Shown one piece after another: positions 12,085 through 23,375 of a DNA stretch of 64,000 bases. Location of the stretch: NCBI GenBank assembly GCA_021014325.1, contig CM037467.1, forward strand, positions 1,674,001 to 1,738,000. The letters are read 5' to 3'. The notes below the pieces were generated by a model. The model saw nothing but the letters and a program-made list of their open reading frames with translations, did not search any database and was not told where the DNA came from. The position numbers and the translations under genes were made by a program. This DNA is from Plazaster borealis. Lineage: Eukaryota > Echinodermata > Asteroidea > Forcipulatida > Labidiasteridae. How positions within the stretch are numbered: the first letter of the stretch is position 1; each line of letters starts with the position of its first letter.

Positions 12085-12395
12085 TCAGGCGAATTATATA
12101 GACCTATATAGCGCACGTATCTACCAATAAGGTAGGCCTACTCAAGGCGCTTGAACAAACAGAAAGTTTTTAAGAAAGGTTGATGAAATTTGTGAGTTAT
12201 GAGACCGATTCATAAAGCACCTTATAAGGGTTTACAAGGTGCTGCGGTCCATTTAGCAGCCATTACCAGACACACCGGGGCAAACCCCTTCTCTTAACGA
12301 AGAGTTCTTTTACGTGCCTTAAACACAACGCGCGGGACGTACGGCTTTACGTCCCATCCGAACGGCATCATTAACAAAAACCCAAGCCTCGTCAA
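12085..12395 (-). mobile_element. S3 SINE, 5'-truncated
   Basis: The reverse complement reads GACGTAAAGCCGTACGTCCC, CACGTAAAAGAAC, CCCCGGTGTGTCTGG, GCAGCACCTTGTAAACCC and a GTGCGCTATATAGGTC-type end, all shared with 38165-38640. The tRNA-like head is missing. Confidence 0.7.
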
Positions 12396-12619
12396 AAAGA
12401 ACGAGAAGCGGAAAGTGAAAGCATTACGGATTAATGTTACCTCCATTGTTACTCCCCTGTGTCTTTTGTCATCAATAATACGATACGGAACGACTCAGCA
12501 CTCGTCTATTTCCCCAACAAACAATGCCCTCTTTGTAAGATAAGCCCTTGTCGCACGTAAACAATTACAAACGCAGCCCGCTAAGACGCCTGTACGAAGC
12601 TACGGATTAACAAACGAAC

Positions 12620-12695
12620 GAGGTTCTTAATTAGCCTAATTAGCTCGTACGCTTTCTCTTATCTGGTTATTATGCATGAGATAACGGACCCTTTT
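12620..12695. promoter_or_regulatory. candidate homeodomain/GATA cluster
   Basis: TTAATTAG (12627-12634), CTAATTAG (12636-12643), CTTATCT, ATGCAT and AGATAACGG occur within 75 bp in a stretch (12396-12855) with no recognised repeat. Inference only; no target gene can be assigned. Confidence 0.25.
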
Positions 12696-12855
12696 TTAAT
12701 GAGTTTGTCCGTGAAATTTGTTTCCGAAGACGTGCATATTATAAAAACCAGTGTTTGATCTGACAAAAGATGTCCAGTCGGGTTAACAACATACAAAAGA
12801 ATGGTACCTCGTCTTATTGTCTGTGTAACTTTGATATTTTCTTCAATGAAACAAC

Positions 12856-13237
12856 TTAAAGACAGTGTACACTATTGGTAATTGTCAAAGACCAGTCTTC
12901 TCACTTGGTGTATCTCAACATATGCATAAAATAACTAACCTGTGAAAATTTGAGCTCGATCGGTCGTCGGAACTGCAAGATAACTATGAAAGAAAAACAC
13001 CCTTGTCACACGAAGTTGTGTGCTTTCAGATGCTTGATTTCGAGACCTCAAGTTCTAAACTGGTTTCGAAATCAAATTTGTGGAACATTACTTCTTTCTC
13101 GAAAACTACTCCACTTCAGAGGGAGCCGTTTCTCACAATGTTTTATACTACCAACCTCTCCCCATTACTTGATACCAAGTAAGGTTTTGTGCTAATAATT
13201 ATTTTGAGTAATTACCAATAGTGTCCACTGCCTTTAA
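12856..13237. mobile_element. A-a TTAA MITE (forward)
   Basis: TTAAAGACAGTGTACACT to GTGTCCACTGCCTTTAA, with a diverged subtype-a centre (GATTTCGAGACCTCAAG...TTTCGAAATC). Its right TTAA is also the left TTAA of the next element. Confidence 0.82.
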
Positions 13238-13568
13238 AGGTACTATACAGGATTGGTAGAGCTGACAAAATAGTCGCAGCAAGTTTTCATGTTTTGTGTG
13301 ACCAACCATGAACTAAGAAACCTGTGAAAATTTGGGCTTAATCCGTTGTGTGAGTCAGGAGAAAATACTGAAAAACCAGGCATTATTTTCAGCATGTAAA
13401 CATATTGTCCTTAATTTTGGTAACAACCAAAACCAGCTGTTGCGTTTATTAGATAGTTTATTTTCAGATAGGCCTTAAGTTTTCTCGAATATGACTTCTT
13501 ATCAGAGGGAAATATTTCACTGAAAAATTGTTAAAGTTTGAACTTCATAATCAGTAAGCTTTAATAAT
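13234..13568. mobile_element. E-family TTAA MITE, right end lost
   Basis: Starts TTAAAGGTACTATACAGG, then GGTAGAGCTGACAAAATAGT and CTTAATCCGTTGTGTGAGTC. It stops after ATCAGTAAGCTTTAATAATG, before the terminal repeat. Confidence 0.7.
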
Positions 13569-13706
13569 GTGCGACACTGCGTTTCAAGAAAACTGAGTGT
13601 GAAAGTTTGATCATTTTTCTGCCATTTATAAGTCATCATTAGGAAGGTAAAATTATGCATGGGGATGGGGAAACAATCTTTTGGGGGTAATTCTAGCAAC
13701 AAACAT

Positions 13707-14067
13707 TTAAAGCACATGTGTCACATTGGTAATTGTCAAAGACCAGTATTCACACTTGGTGTGACCCAACATATACATGAAATAACAAACCTACGAAAGC
13801 ATAAGATCATTCTGTCATTGAAGTCACGTGAAAAAAAAGTGAGAAAAAAAACCTTAAATGTTTTCTCTGTTTTCAAACATTGAGTTTTGAGCTAGCAAGA
13901 TCAAAACTAATTGTTTTACTCATTTTTTCAAAAACTATTGCATTTCAAGCAAAAATATTTCAAGGGAAGTTTCCCACCATGACCAACTTTATACCAACTT
14001 AACAAGAAATTTGCAAATCTTTGAACATTTCTATTTGACGCATACCAATGTTATGCACACCCTCTAA
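13707..14067. mobile_element. F-family TTAA MITE
   Basis: TTAAAGCACATGTGTCACAT to ATGCACACCCTCTAA. Shares ATTGAGTTTTGA, GCTAGCAAGATCAAAACT-like sequence and a GGGAAGTTTCCCACCATGAC-type internal segment with 23376-23716, in inverse orientation. Confidence 0.65.
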
Positions 14068-14348
14068 CAGTAATGCCATTTTTTCAGCAGCCATTTTAAT
14101 GCTTACGGGCTTTTTGTGTGCCCGGGGGGGGGGGCGTACAGCCTTACGCTCCTTTTCCGGGCACACGACGATATATTAAAACAAAAATATGTTGTTGTAG
14201 TAATAAATCAGATGAGTGCCGTAATTGAAAACAGATTGATGACAGTGCAAGTTCACTGATTTTTAATGTTATAGGTGTTTATCTTTAATGTTTACCAGTA
14301 TAGTCTTCCGTGTTGACTTCACGTTAGTCGAAATTATGGCGAACCTCT

Positions 14349-14748
14349 TTAAAGGGAAAGTATACCTTTGGTTTTTGGAACCGTCCGATTGTTTTAATCC
14401 TTTATATAAATGTAGGCCTATATATACAATAAAACTAACCTGTAAAAAAAAATTCCAAAGATGGTCGCGTTTTGAGATATTGCCGAAAATGCAGACCGGT
14501 TATGTCCCCGCAGGAAGAGTAATCCGTAATTGGAATACACAAATATGAGAAACGTATCTGACAGTATAACGTTCCTCAGATTCAAATTTTGGGGGATAAA
14601 AACTGATATCTTTTCCCATTACCACATTACTTCGAAGTGAATTGATTTTCAAAATATATCATCGAAAGCTGCTGTACTTCTAACCAAGTAGGTTTTTATT
14701 GCCATTAATTTTAAGAGTGGTTACCAAACGTATATACCTTCCCTTTAA
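14349..14748. mobile_element. B-family TTAA MITE (forward)
   Basis: TTAAAGGGAAAGTATACC to ATATACCTTCCCTTTAA. Diverged body with GAGATATTGCCGAAAATGCA and a central GAAACGTATCTGACAGTATA hairpin. Confidence 0.8.
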
Positions 14749-14847
14749 TGTGACCCACTTAATTGTATGAGTTGTGAGCAATAAACGGAAAGCTCCTTTA
14801 AGCTGGCTGAAAATGCTCAACCCTAAGTGAAGTACTGCTGTGAACCT

Positions 14848-15389
14848 TTAAAGGTATTATACATGATTGGTGAGGATAACAAATATCATTGAGCTGGTTA
14901 ACTTTAGTCTGAAAGCTTACTGACTGATTATGAAAATCATGCTAGAACAATTTATTTTCTGTGAAATATTTCCCTCTGAAATGAAGTCACATTAAATTGA
15001 GAAAACCGTCTGAGAACCTAAGAAAAAATTCAACAAGCTGATTTCGGTTGTTACAACCCAAATTGGACAATGAGTTTGAAAATTGTGCATGGTTTTTCAC
15101 TATTTTCTCCTGACTCACACAACGGATTAAGCCCAGATTTCATGTATATGGTTGATCACACAAGACTGCCTCTAGCTACCGGGCAATCTCGGTGGTCTAT
15201 AGTTGGTAAGACATCTGTTCTAGAATGAAGTTCGAATCACATCCTAGGAATATGCCTTTTTCACTGGACTCGTTAAAGTACTGAGACAGTTGCTTTACAC
15301 ACATTAGTGATAAGGTTAAACCAAATAACACACAAAACATGAACACTGCCTGCGACTATTTTATCAGCTCTCCTGTTTAGTACCTTTAA
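14848..15389. mobile_element. E-family TTAA MITE (reverse), interrupted
   Basis: TTAAAGGTATTATACATG to TTTAGTACCTTTAA. At 542 bp it is longer than other E copies (~380) because of the SINE at 15164-15335. Confidence 0.78.
15164..15335 (+). mobile_element. S5 tRNA-derived SINE nested in an E element
   Basis: Contains CTCGGTGGTCTATAGTTGGT (A-box region) and GAAGTTCGAATCAC (B-box region). Flanked by CACACAA at 15157-15163 and 15329-15335, a target-site duplication; intact E copies have one CACACAA here. Confidence 0.72.
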
Positions 15390-17068
15390 ATAGAACGGAG
15401 TTGCTTGCAAGTGATCAGAGTGCCCCTTTAACAGCACAGTGTGCTATCAGCTGTTAGCATGGAGTTTGATGCACAGATGCACGATCACTGCGCGCGGTGT
15501 GGCAGATGTGAGGCACGCGACCGGCAGTTGCGGTAACTCCAGACTCTCCGAGATATAAGCCTATGCACAAATCTCCATGCTTAAAATGTAACTTTATTGT
15601 AAAGAGCAAAATGATTGTATTTGATCGCCACTGTGTATACTTCATGTTTCATCTCAAAGAAGCGATTAAAGTTTGAAGTAGAAATATTGGTCGTTACTGG
15701 ATTTTGCGTTAGAAATAATGTTTAAACAGCTACTTGGGCGTAACAAAATTTAACGGGAATGCTATTTAAACTTGTTTATATTGTGTTTCTTTATCATTTA
15801 TTTGTAATTTTGATATTCTAACACTTTTGAATTTTGCGTTATTATCGATCAAAAAATAAGGCCCAAACCTCAAGGTTTGGAAAAACTAGCTACACTTCTG
15901 CCGTTGACGGCGTGCGCCAAAATGACAATACTTTGACGTCATTCGTGGGAGGTTGCTTTGTTATCTCCATGTTGCAACAAAGCGGCTATACAAAACGGAG
16001 CTTCCACAAATGATATTTGCGAATTTTTCGCGAATCTTTCTGCATGATTGGGTTTTTTTTACAATTAAAATCTGTTTACTCTCCTGTGAACTCAATTTCC
16101 TTATTGATTGAAAACATTTTAATTGGATTTCAGCAAAGATCACTTGTTGCCGTTTCCGTTCAAGCTGTTCTTTATTAAGGCGTTAGGTTTATGGCATGTT
16201 TTAAAAGACCTGGGTATGTTGTATATGTCTAAACGAAATGATGTTATCTTAGTTTTCGAAATTTTTGTCATTTGAGGGGCGAGCTAAGCTTGTAATCTTC
16301 TAGTAATCATTTATAGACATGCACCAGCAGCCAAACAATATTATAATTTGTTTTCAAAGATAATAAATTAACTTAGATAATTAACTGCACGTTACCACAA
16401 GAGATAATAATTCACTCAACGAACAGGCTGGGCGCGCGTGTATCATATCATACAGCCCAGCAATTACATCTTTGTTTCCGGGAAGAATATTAAATATGAC
16501 ATTCATAAGGTTAGCAGTTGACGGGTATTTCACGAATTTGATATACGGTGCACACCTGTTGTGAACGGCAGGGCAAAATATTAAAAATAGTTTGGGATTT
16601 CATTCGGTGCTGTAAGAAGGGGAGAACGGCTCGGACACGGGTGACTGAAAGTTGTGCAAGGCGAGGCAAGACGCCGGCAACGGAGAGGGGGCCCGAAGGA
16701 GCGTGTGACGGCGGGAGCGTGACGCGGGCGTGACTGAAGACCGTGGAATGGGCTGAAACTCCTTGGGGAGTTGTAGGCTGTAGCTAGGCCTTGATACGAT
16801 TCTGTGAGCTGAAGATTATGACATCTTGAAATTGATTATGATGATGATGAACAGATATTGGAAGGGATGGATTGATGGGGGGAAGATGCATGAGCCTTGT
16901 AGATTATTTACAAAGAGGTATAGCTGGAGAGATGCTATTGGTTGGAGTGAAGAGGCAAACTGCAAAAGGGGTAGAATAAGAAAGAAAGAAAAAGCAAAAG
17001 CAAAGACCATAGGGACAGAGGATGGCTAGAAATCACACCACTGTTCTAAGCCTTCTGAAGTGTAGTTG
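15390..17068. other. unassigned, repeat-poor segment
   Basis: The longest stretch in the left third without a recognised repeat. It has E-box words (CAGCTG, CAGATG) at 15440-15510, a perfect CRE at 15934 and a GC-rich patch at 16600-16735. No exon could be supported; the 61-aa frame at 16548-16733 is Arg/Gly-rich and not recognised. Confidence 0.45.
15934..15941. promoter_or_regulatory. CRE palindrome TGACGTCA
   Basis: Perfect CREB/ATF site in a GC-richer context (GGCGTGCGCC upstream). A single site, so only suggestive. Confidence 0.3.
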
Positions 17069-17332
17069 CTATACACCAATCCTTCACCGATCTTGAACTC
17101 TTGGTGGCAGCAGACAAACTGCGGTGGTACTGCGGTGGTACGACCTTGCCACTTATGTAACTATTATTTATAAACAACCATTATTTACATATAACCATTT
17201 ATAAATTAACTAGTGTAGCCCAGCCCTTAAGCTCATCGATAGGCAGCACAGTACCACCCAGGTACCACCGCAGTAATGGAGGCGTTTCTGCTGCCACCAA
17301 GAGTTCAAGATCGGCGAAGGATTGGTGTATAG
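17069..17332. mobile_element. R1 hairpin MITE
   Basis: CTATACACCAATCCTTCACC at the left and its inversion GGTGAAGGATTGGTGTATAG (one mismatch, CG for TG) at the right. Inverted arms continue through GATCTTGAACTCTTGGTGGC to the GGTGGTAC words, about 70 bp per arm. Confidence 0.85.
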
Positions 17333-17491
17333 ACTGAAATACATTTGTGTGCAGAAATTAGGAAAATCTTTGAGGGGTAAGGGAACATTTTATTCACTCC
17401 TAATTATTTTTTATTTTAGTTTACATTTTAAGGAAGCACAAATTATGTTTGTTGTTATTATCAGTAGAAAACTAAGCAAAAACAAACCAGC

Positions 17492-17880
17492 TTAGAGGCA
17501 GGGTATACTTTTGTTAATTGTCAAGGACCAGTATCCTCACTTGGTGTATCCCAAAATAATGCATCAAATAACAAACCTGTGAGAATGTGGGCTTAAATGG
17601 TAATTGAAGTTGCAAGCAAATAATGAAAGAAAAAAAAAACATCCTTGTTACATAGAAGTGTGTGCTTTCAGATGCCTGAGAAAGGCTTCATGCCTAAAGC
17701 GTTTCTCAGATTCAAATTTTTTGTTGGGAAAAATACCTCTTTCTCTAAAACTACTTTACTTCAAAGGGGGTTGTTTCTAACAATGTTTTATAATATCAAC
17801 CGCTCCCCAGTGCTCTTAGGCCTAAGTATTTATATTCAATAATTTTTGGAGTAATTACCAAAGGCATACCATCCCTTTAA
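17492..17880. mobile_element. A-c TTAA MITE (forward)
   Basis: TTAGAGGCAGGGTATACTTT to GGCATACCATCCCTTTAA. The centre GAGAAAGGCTTCATGCCTAA begins the subtype-c hairpin. Confidence 0.8.
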
Positions 17881-17951
17881 AGCTACTGATGTCTATTTCG
17901 GAAACAGACCATTACAGTATGACAGTACGCCCCAACGACATACAAGCTTGT

Positions 17952-18158
17952 CACCGTGGTCAAGTGGTTAGACTGCAGGACTTTCAATCACAAGGTTATG
18001 GGTTCGAATCCGGCCAAGCTAACCGCTGATTTCACAATGACTAGAATAAGTATTGTCGTCTAGTTACTGATTCACAATTTATTGATTAGTGCAATTCATA
18101 ATCATTAACGTTAAACCAATGTTTGTATGAGAGAGATTGGCTGTTGCCAGCTTGGCGT
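17952..18158 (+). mobile_element. S2 tRNA-derived SINE, 3' end replaced by Q element
   Basis: tRNA-like head GTGGTCAAGTGGTTAGACTG (A box) and GGGTTCGAATCC (B box), then a body matching 47048-47341 through AGATTGGCTGTTGCCAGCTT. The copy ends exactly where Q repeats start. Confidence 0.8.
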
Positions 18159-18806
18159 GACCCGGAATCTGTGTTAAAATGACCCTAAAATGGGTCAAAC
18201 TGACGCAGAATCCCAGTTATAAACAAAATAATAAATTAAACCAGTTTGCGGGTCAGCCTGACCTATTTCTGGGTCAGGCTGATCCGGAAACTGGTTTCTG
18301 GGTCAGGCTCATTTCTGGGTCAGGCTCCCTGGTACCCGGAATCTAGGTCAGTTTGGAACCCGGAATACAGATCAGTTTGGACCCGGAATCCAGGTCAGTT
18401 TGGACCCGGAATCCAGGTCAGTTTGGACCCGGAATCCAGGTCAGTTTGGACCCGGAATCCAGGTCAGTTTGTACCCGGAATACAGGTCAGTTTGGACCCG
18501 GAATCCAGGTCAGTTTGGACCCGGAATCCAGGTCAGTTTGGACCCGTAATCCGGGTTAGTTTGAACCCGGAATCTAGGTCAGTTTGGACCCGGAATCCAG
18601 GTCAGTTTGGACCCGGAATCTAGGTCAGTTTGGACCCGGAATCCAGGTCAGTTTGGACCCGGAGTCTAGGTCAGTTTGGACCCGGAATCCGGGTTAGTTT
18701 GAACCCGGAATCCAGGTCAGTTTGGACCCGGAATCCAGGTCAGTTTGGACCCGGAATCTGGGTCAGTTTGAACTCGGAATCCAGGTCAGTTTTTTACCCG
18801 GGAGTT
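18159..18806. repeat. Q-family element with expanded 23-bp minisatellite
   Basis: About 18 units of GACCCGGAATCCAGGTCAGT + TTG between 18378 and 18795, followed by the family end TTACCCGGGAGTT. Because the unit is 23 bp, every frame repeats after 23 codons, giving false 68-125 aa ORFs. Confidence 0.88.
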
Positions 18807-19215
18807 GTTAAAGTTTGGGGGAACATAACCAACTGCCAACTGCTACTGGATCCCAAGAGAGACAGAGTCAAGATTTAAACAAAGAACCGGTTAATTACAA
18901 GATGTCGTGACTATAGCTGGAACCATCCTTGCCCTCCCCCCTTTCTCCTCCGCACGACACACACACAGACAGACACACACAAGTTTAAGATCCATCTTCG
19001 CAATCGAGTCTCTGTCACTTCGAACCAAATAAACACACCCGTATTCTCGATAATAAAGCGGTGGGAGAAAAAATTATATATAACTAATGAACGTCGCGGG
19101 CAGCAGTGGTCGTCTTGTCACACGTCATCGGGGGTTGGGTTTTTATTGCGGATAATAACATCAGCTCCGGACTCGATGACAAACAGATGTAATCCTATCA
19201 ATTATTGACAGCCTC
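18807..19215. other. unassigned non-coding DNA
   Basis: A short (CA)n tract near 18955-18982; otherwise no repeat. Contains TATATATAACTAATGAACG and a CAGATG E-box. Confidence 0.4.
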
Positions 19216-19573
19216 GTCTCTTGCTTAAAAGAGACCCATGATTTTGTTTAGGGTTTTTTGCTTTTTAGTTTTTTAATCGCCTTTTGTTCAATTACATACC
19301 TCCTTCATATGTCTTTGAAACGAACAAGAGAAACTGATTTCCTGTTGTTTTGTTTATTAGTATGTTGAAATAATCGGATGATTATCTTTTAATCTGTCTC
19401 TTGCTTAAAAGAGACCCACGTTTTTGTTTAGGGTTTTTTTTTCTTTTTTTCCGCCTTTTGTTCAATTATATACCTCCTTCATATTTGTCTTTGAAACGAA
19501 CACGAGAAACGGATTTCCTATTGTTTTGTTTATTATCAAAGTTAAAATAATCGGATGATTTTCTTTTAATCTG
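19216..19573. repeat. two-copy tandem duplication (180 bp)
   Basis: 19216-19395 and 19396-19573 both start GTCTCTTGCTTAAAAGAGAC and end CTTTTAATCTG, with small indels in the T tracts. Confidence 0.88.
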
Positions 19574-19945
19574 TTTACATCAGCGGCGTAGCCAGTTTTT
19601 TGTTGGTTTTTTTGCCTGTTTGGGTTTTGGGGGTTTTTTTTCATGGGGGCATAGGGGGGCATTGCTTTTCAGTAAGGTGGGCAGGGGCCATGTTTTTATG
19701 GGGTGGGTTAGGGCACTGCATATATCTGAATTTTTTCGTGGGGGCACTGGACAAAGTTGGGGTGGGGGCACATGCAATTTCTAACAAATTGCTATATGTG
19801 TATTTTTATTTTCAAGACTTATGTATAAATATTATTTTGAAAGAAGATTTGATTTAAAAGAAAAAAAGTCTTCTTCGATTTTGTTTCTTCTTTTTTTTTT
19901 CGTTTTCGATACGCACGAGACTTACACAGTCTTCAACAAAGAACT
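19574..19945. other. unassigned, G/T-rich
   Basis: G-rich on + (TGGGGGCA words); no gene recognised. Confidence 0.4.
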
Positions 19946-20174
19946 GGGCCCAATTTCATAGAGCTGCTAAGCACAACAATTTGCTCAGCATGAAATTTTT
20001 TCCTTGATAAAAACAGATTTCCACGTGATTTTCAGGATAAGCAAACAAAAGCTGAATACCAGTAACAGGCAATATGCAACACATGGAAATTTGGTTGGTA
20101 ATCCTGTTTTTATCAAGGAAGAAATTTCATGCTTAGTAAATTGTTGTGCTTAGCAGCTCTATGAAATTGGGCCC
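19946..20174. mobile_element. P-family MITE
   Basis: GGGCCCAATTTCATAGAGCT to its exact inversion at 20155-20174. Internal inverted CCTTGATAAAAACAG / CTGTTTTTATCAAGG. Confidence 0.88.
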
Positions 20175-20476
20175 TGTATGGGCTTCAAACAACCCATACA
20201 ATTAGCTTAAAGTACTTTGCAGAATGCTAAACCAATACTTTTGTACAAACTATGCCTATCCCTTTAACAGTCAAGTGGTGGTCAGAACGAGCCTACCATG
20301 TTGAAATTTAAAAGCTTTGTTATTTTTAGCCAACAGGGAAAACACAATTATGGGTCAAAATTAAATACTGACAGTACAGATGAGCGGCTCATTATAATTG
20401 ATGAATGTACGGCGAGGGCAGCGTGCGGTCTCTTGGACACCGTTATGGCATGGTTATGGGTAGAGGCAGGGGGTAT

Positions 20477-20852
20477 TTAAAGGGATTGTACACGTTTGGT
20501 AATTACTCAAAATATATATTAGCATAAAAACTGACTTGGTAACGAGCAACAGAGAGCTGTTGATAGTATAATACATTGTGAGAAACGACTCCCTCTGAAG
20601 TAACGTAGTTTTTGAGAAAGAGGTAATTTCTCATTAAAATAATAAAAACTTCTTGCAAGAAGTTTTTATTCCTAATCTGAAAGCACTCAAATTTGTACAA
20701 CAAGGGTGTTTTTTCTTTCATCATTTTCTTGCAACTTCGATGACTAATTGAGCCCAAATTTTCACAGGTTTGTTATTTTTATGCATATGCTGGGATACAC
20801 CAAGTGAGAACACTGGTCTTTGACAATGTCCAAACGTGTTCAGTGCCTTTAA
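20477..20852. mobile_element. A-b TTAA MITE, first of three joined
   Basis: TTAAAGGGATTGTACACG to GTTCAGTGCCTTTAA, with the central CTTCTTGCAAGAAG hairpin. The right TTAA (20849-20852) starts the next element. Confidence 0.86.
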
Positions 20853-21229
20853 AGGGATTGTATACGATACCTTTGATACTCCAAAAATGATTGACCATAA
20901 AACTTACTTTGGTAAAGAGCGATGGAGAGTTGATATTATAAAACATTGTCAGAAACGACCCCTTTGAAGTAATGTAGTTTTAGAGAAAGAGGTCATTTTT
21001 CACCCCAAAATTTGAAATTGAGTAAGGCTTTAGGCATGAAGCCTTTCTCAGGCATCTGAAAGCACACATTCTATGCAACAAGGGTGTTTTTTCTTTCATT
21101 ATTTTCTTGCAACTTCGATGACCAATTGAGCCCAAATTTTCACAGGCTTGTTATTTTATGCATATGTTGGGAAACACCAAGTGAGGAAACTGGTCTTTGA
21201 CAATTACCAAAAGTATACCATGCCTTTAA
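20849..21229. mobile_element. A-c TTAA MITE, second of three joined
   Basis: TTAAAGGGATTGTATACG to ATACCATGCCTTTAA, with the central hairpin GGCTTTAGGCATGAAGCC. Shares a TTAA with both neighbours. Confidence 0.85.
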
Positions 21230-21652
21230 AGGTACGGTCATGGTTTGGGTTTTGTCAACGTATGCTTATTTACAGGCAAATTGTAAAGAAAGATACAATA
21301 AAAGTCACATGTGAAAGTTTTAGCTGAATACAGTGTCTAACTTACTGCGAAAACAGCAACAAACTGTCATGGTATTTTTACAAGAATGTTGAATCCATCC
21401 ACGAGGTTGCAGCGGGTACCAACCGCATCTCTGGCCGCAGCATTCGCGAACGGACACCAGCCCTCAGAAATCTGATAAACGATTCATGCAGGAATCGTTT
21501 CTCAGATTCAAATGTTTTTTTGGGTGAAAAAATATCCAAACCATACTACTTCGAAGGGAACCCTTGCTCAAAATAGTTTATACTATAAACAGCTGCAATG
21601 CTTCTCACCAAGTTGTTTGGAGTATTTACCAATCTCTGACCCTACCTTTAAG
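21226..21652. mobile_element. H-family TTAA MITE, third of three joined
   Basis: TTAAAGGTACGGTCATGG to CTGACCCTACCTTTAA. Only copy in the window. Its centre includes AACGATTCATGCAGGAATCG followed by TTTCTCAGATTCAAAT, like the A and B centres. Confidence 0.7.
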
Positions 21653-21967
21653 TTTAAATTACCTCTTTAAGATAGCTCAGTGGGTTTAGAGGACAGAGGG
21701 CAGTGAAGTGAACATCTGACTTGAAGCATATGTTATGAAGAGTTTCATGAGGTCACGAGGGAGGCTAAACATCCAAGTGGATGTTGTCAGATCATAGAGC
21801 AAGGACCAGACAGATGTATGAGCAGGAGGTAATGAGGCTAATTGAAAGGTAGCTGGGAAGACAAAGGATGACATTTGTTCAGCATTGGTAATGAAACAAA
21901 AAACAAAAACAACCATCAACAAACTGCAGCTTCAACAGCTATGCAATACTGCTTTAAGATTTTTGTG
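21653..21967. other. unassigned non-coding DNA
   Basis: No gene or repeat recognised; a 78-aa - frame is not supported. Confidence 0.4.
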
Positions 21968-22360
21968 TTAAAGGTATATTATTCAGGATTGGTAGAGCTG
22001 ACAAAATAGTCACAGGCAGTGTTCATGTTTTGTGTCATCAACCATATACATGAAACAACAGACCTGTGAAAATTTGGGCTTAATCCGTTGTGTGAGTCGG
22101 GAGAAAATAGTGAAAATTCATGCACAATTTACAGCGTGTAAACACACTGTCCTTAATTTGGGTTGTAACAACCGAAATCAGCTGAATTGCGTTTTGTTAA
22201 GGTTTTCAGATAGTTTTCTCGAATATGACTTCATTTCTGAGTGAAAATATTTCACAGAAAGAAATTGTTCTAGTATGAACTTCATAATCAGTTAGCTTTC
22301 AGACTAAGAATTATTAATAATGTTTTTGTTATCATTACCAATCCTGTATAATACCTTTAT
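21968..22360. mobile_element. E-family TTAA MITE (forward)
   Basis: TTAAAGGTATATTATTCAGG to CCTGTATAATACCTTTAT. Body marks GGTAGAGCTGACAAAATAGT and GGTTGTAACAACCGAAATCA. Confidence 0.82.
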
Positions 22361-23375
22361 TTCAAGATAATTGCTCCAATGAAAAGTAGAAAAAAATTGA
22401 TCGCTATCATTTTCCTTAAAACTAAACTAGAGCAGGTGGGATTGTGACACAAGCGGAGCACTATAGTTGAATATGACGAGAAAAACATAATCTGTTATGG
22501 GTTACAGACAGTCTGTTCATACAATACGCTAATAAAACATTGACAGCCCCTTACAGTATACTTTGCAAAATCATAACAATATAGAACTTTACATGACTTG
22601 TATTATAATTAGCTACCGTATTCTTCAAGCCAACATGTAGATTTCCTCAACAAAACTACTACAAGTGGAAGAAAACTAAAGGAAGCCGAAACACTCTGTT
22701 CTGACTAACTGCGTCCCGTGTGAACGCAAGGTAAATTTCAGCCAAGTCGTTTTGTCAGGTGAACCCACGCTGTGAATATTTAGCAGCGAAGCTAGAAATG
22801 AAGTTAGCTATTTGTGTGAACATACCATATTTATATGGAACTCTTGCTCCATCTACATGTGCTTCTTAGGCACATGTACCATCTATATGTGCTTCTTAGG
22901 CACATGTACCATCTACATGTATTTCTTAGGGACATGTACCGGTACAAGTCTGTGTTATATTTCTAACAGGATCTCCACATTCCACCATAAGCTTTGGCCT
23001 AATATCCCACCCCCCATTAGTCTAGATCATTTCAGTTGCTCTGGAGAAGTATTATAGCCCAGCTTGGAAAGGGGTTTTTTATTGGAAATGCAATTAACCA
23101 CGCTCTGTATCTCATCATTCATGACTATAGGCAAAAATACATTTTAACTAGGAGCTATAATCCATTGGTGGCGTGAAGAATGTGGTGCGCGGAATAGGTC
23201 GGTAGTTTGGAGATCGTAATAATTTTCATTTGTCCCTTCAACGGTTCTCAGAATGGGAGGTCGTCTTGGGCCAGCTGGAGCTGTGTCGTAGGCAGCTCAC
23301 CAGCGACCAAAGTGGAGGGGAAGCAACCCCCACTCCACCTAACCCTTCATCCAACAAATCCAATTATGGGTCCCT
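22361..23375. other. unassigned segment with one minisatellite
   Basis: No gene. Holds the 30-bp repeat at 22848-22940; the rest shows nothing recognised. Confidence 0.4.
22848..22940. repeat. 30-bp tandem repeat, ~3 copies
   Basis: Unit CCATCTACATGTGCTTCTTA + GGCACATGTA. In frame it gives a 10-residue repeat (SIYMCFLGTC), but the surrounding frame is not a gene. Confidence 0.85.

Noticed and set aside
17952..18030. Functional tRNA genes at the A/B-box pairs (also at 24913-25275, 38165, 39106, 47048, 61925)
   Set aside because: Each is followed by a SINE body shared with other copies, and acceptor stems do not pair well by eye.
18378..18795. CRISPR-like regular repeats
   Set aside because: Units are contiguous without unique spacers, and the DNA is eukaryotic.
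18246..18878. Repetitive 68-125 aa frames (GPGIQVSLDPESRSVWTRNP)
   Set aside because: A 23-bp minisatellite read in three frames; not a protein repeat family.
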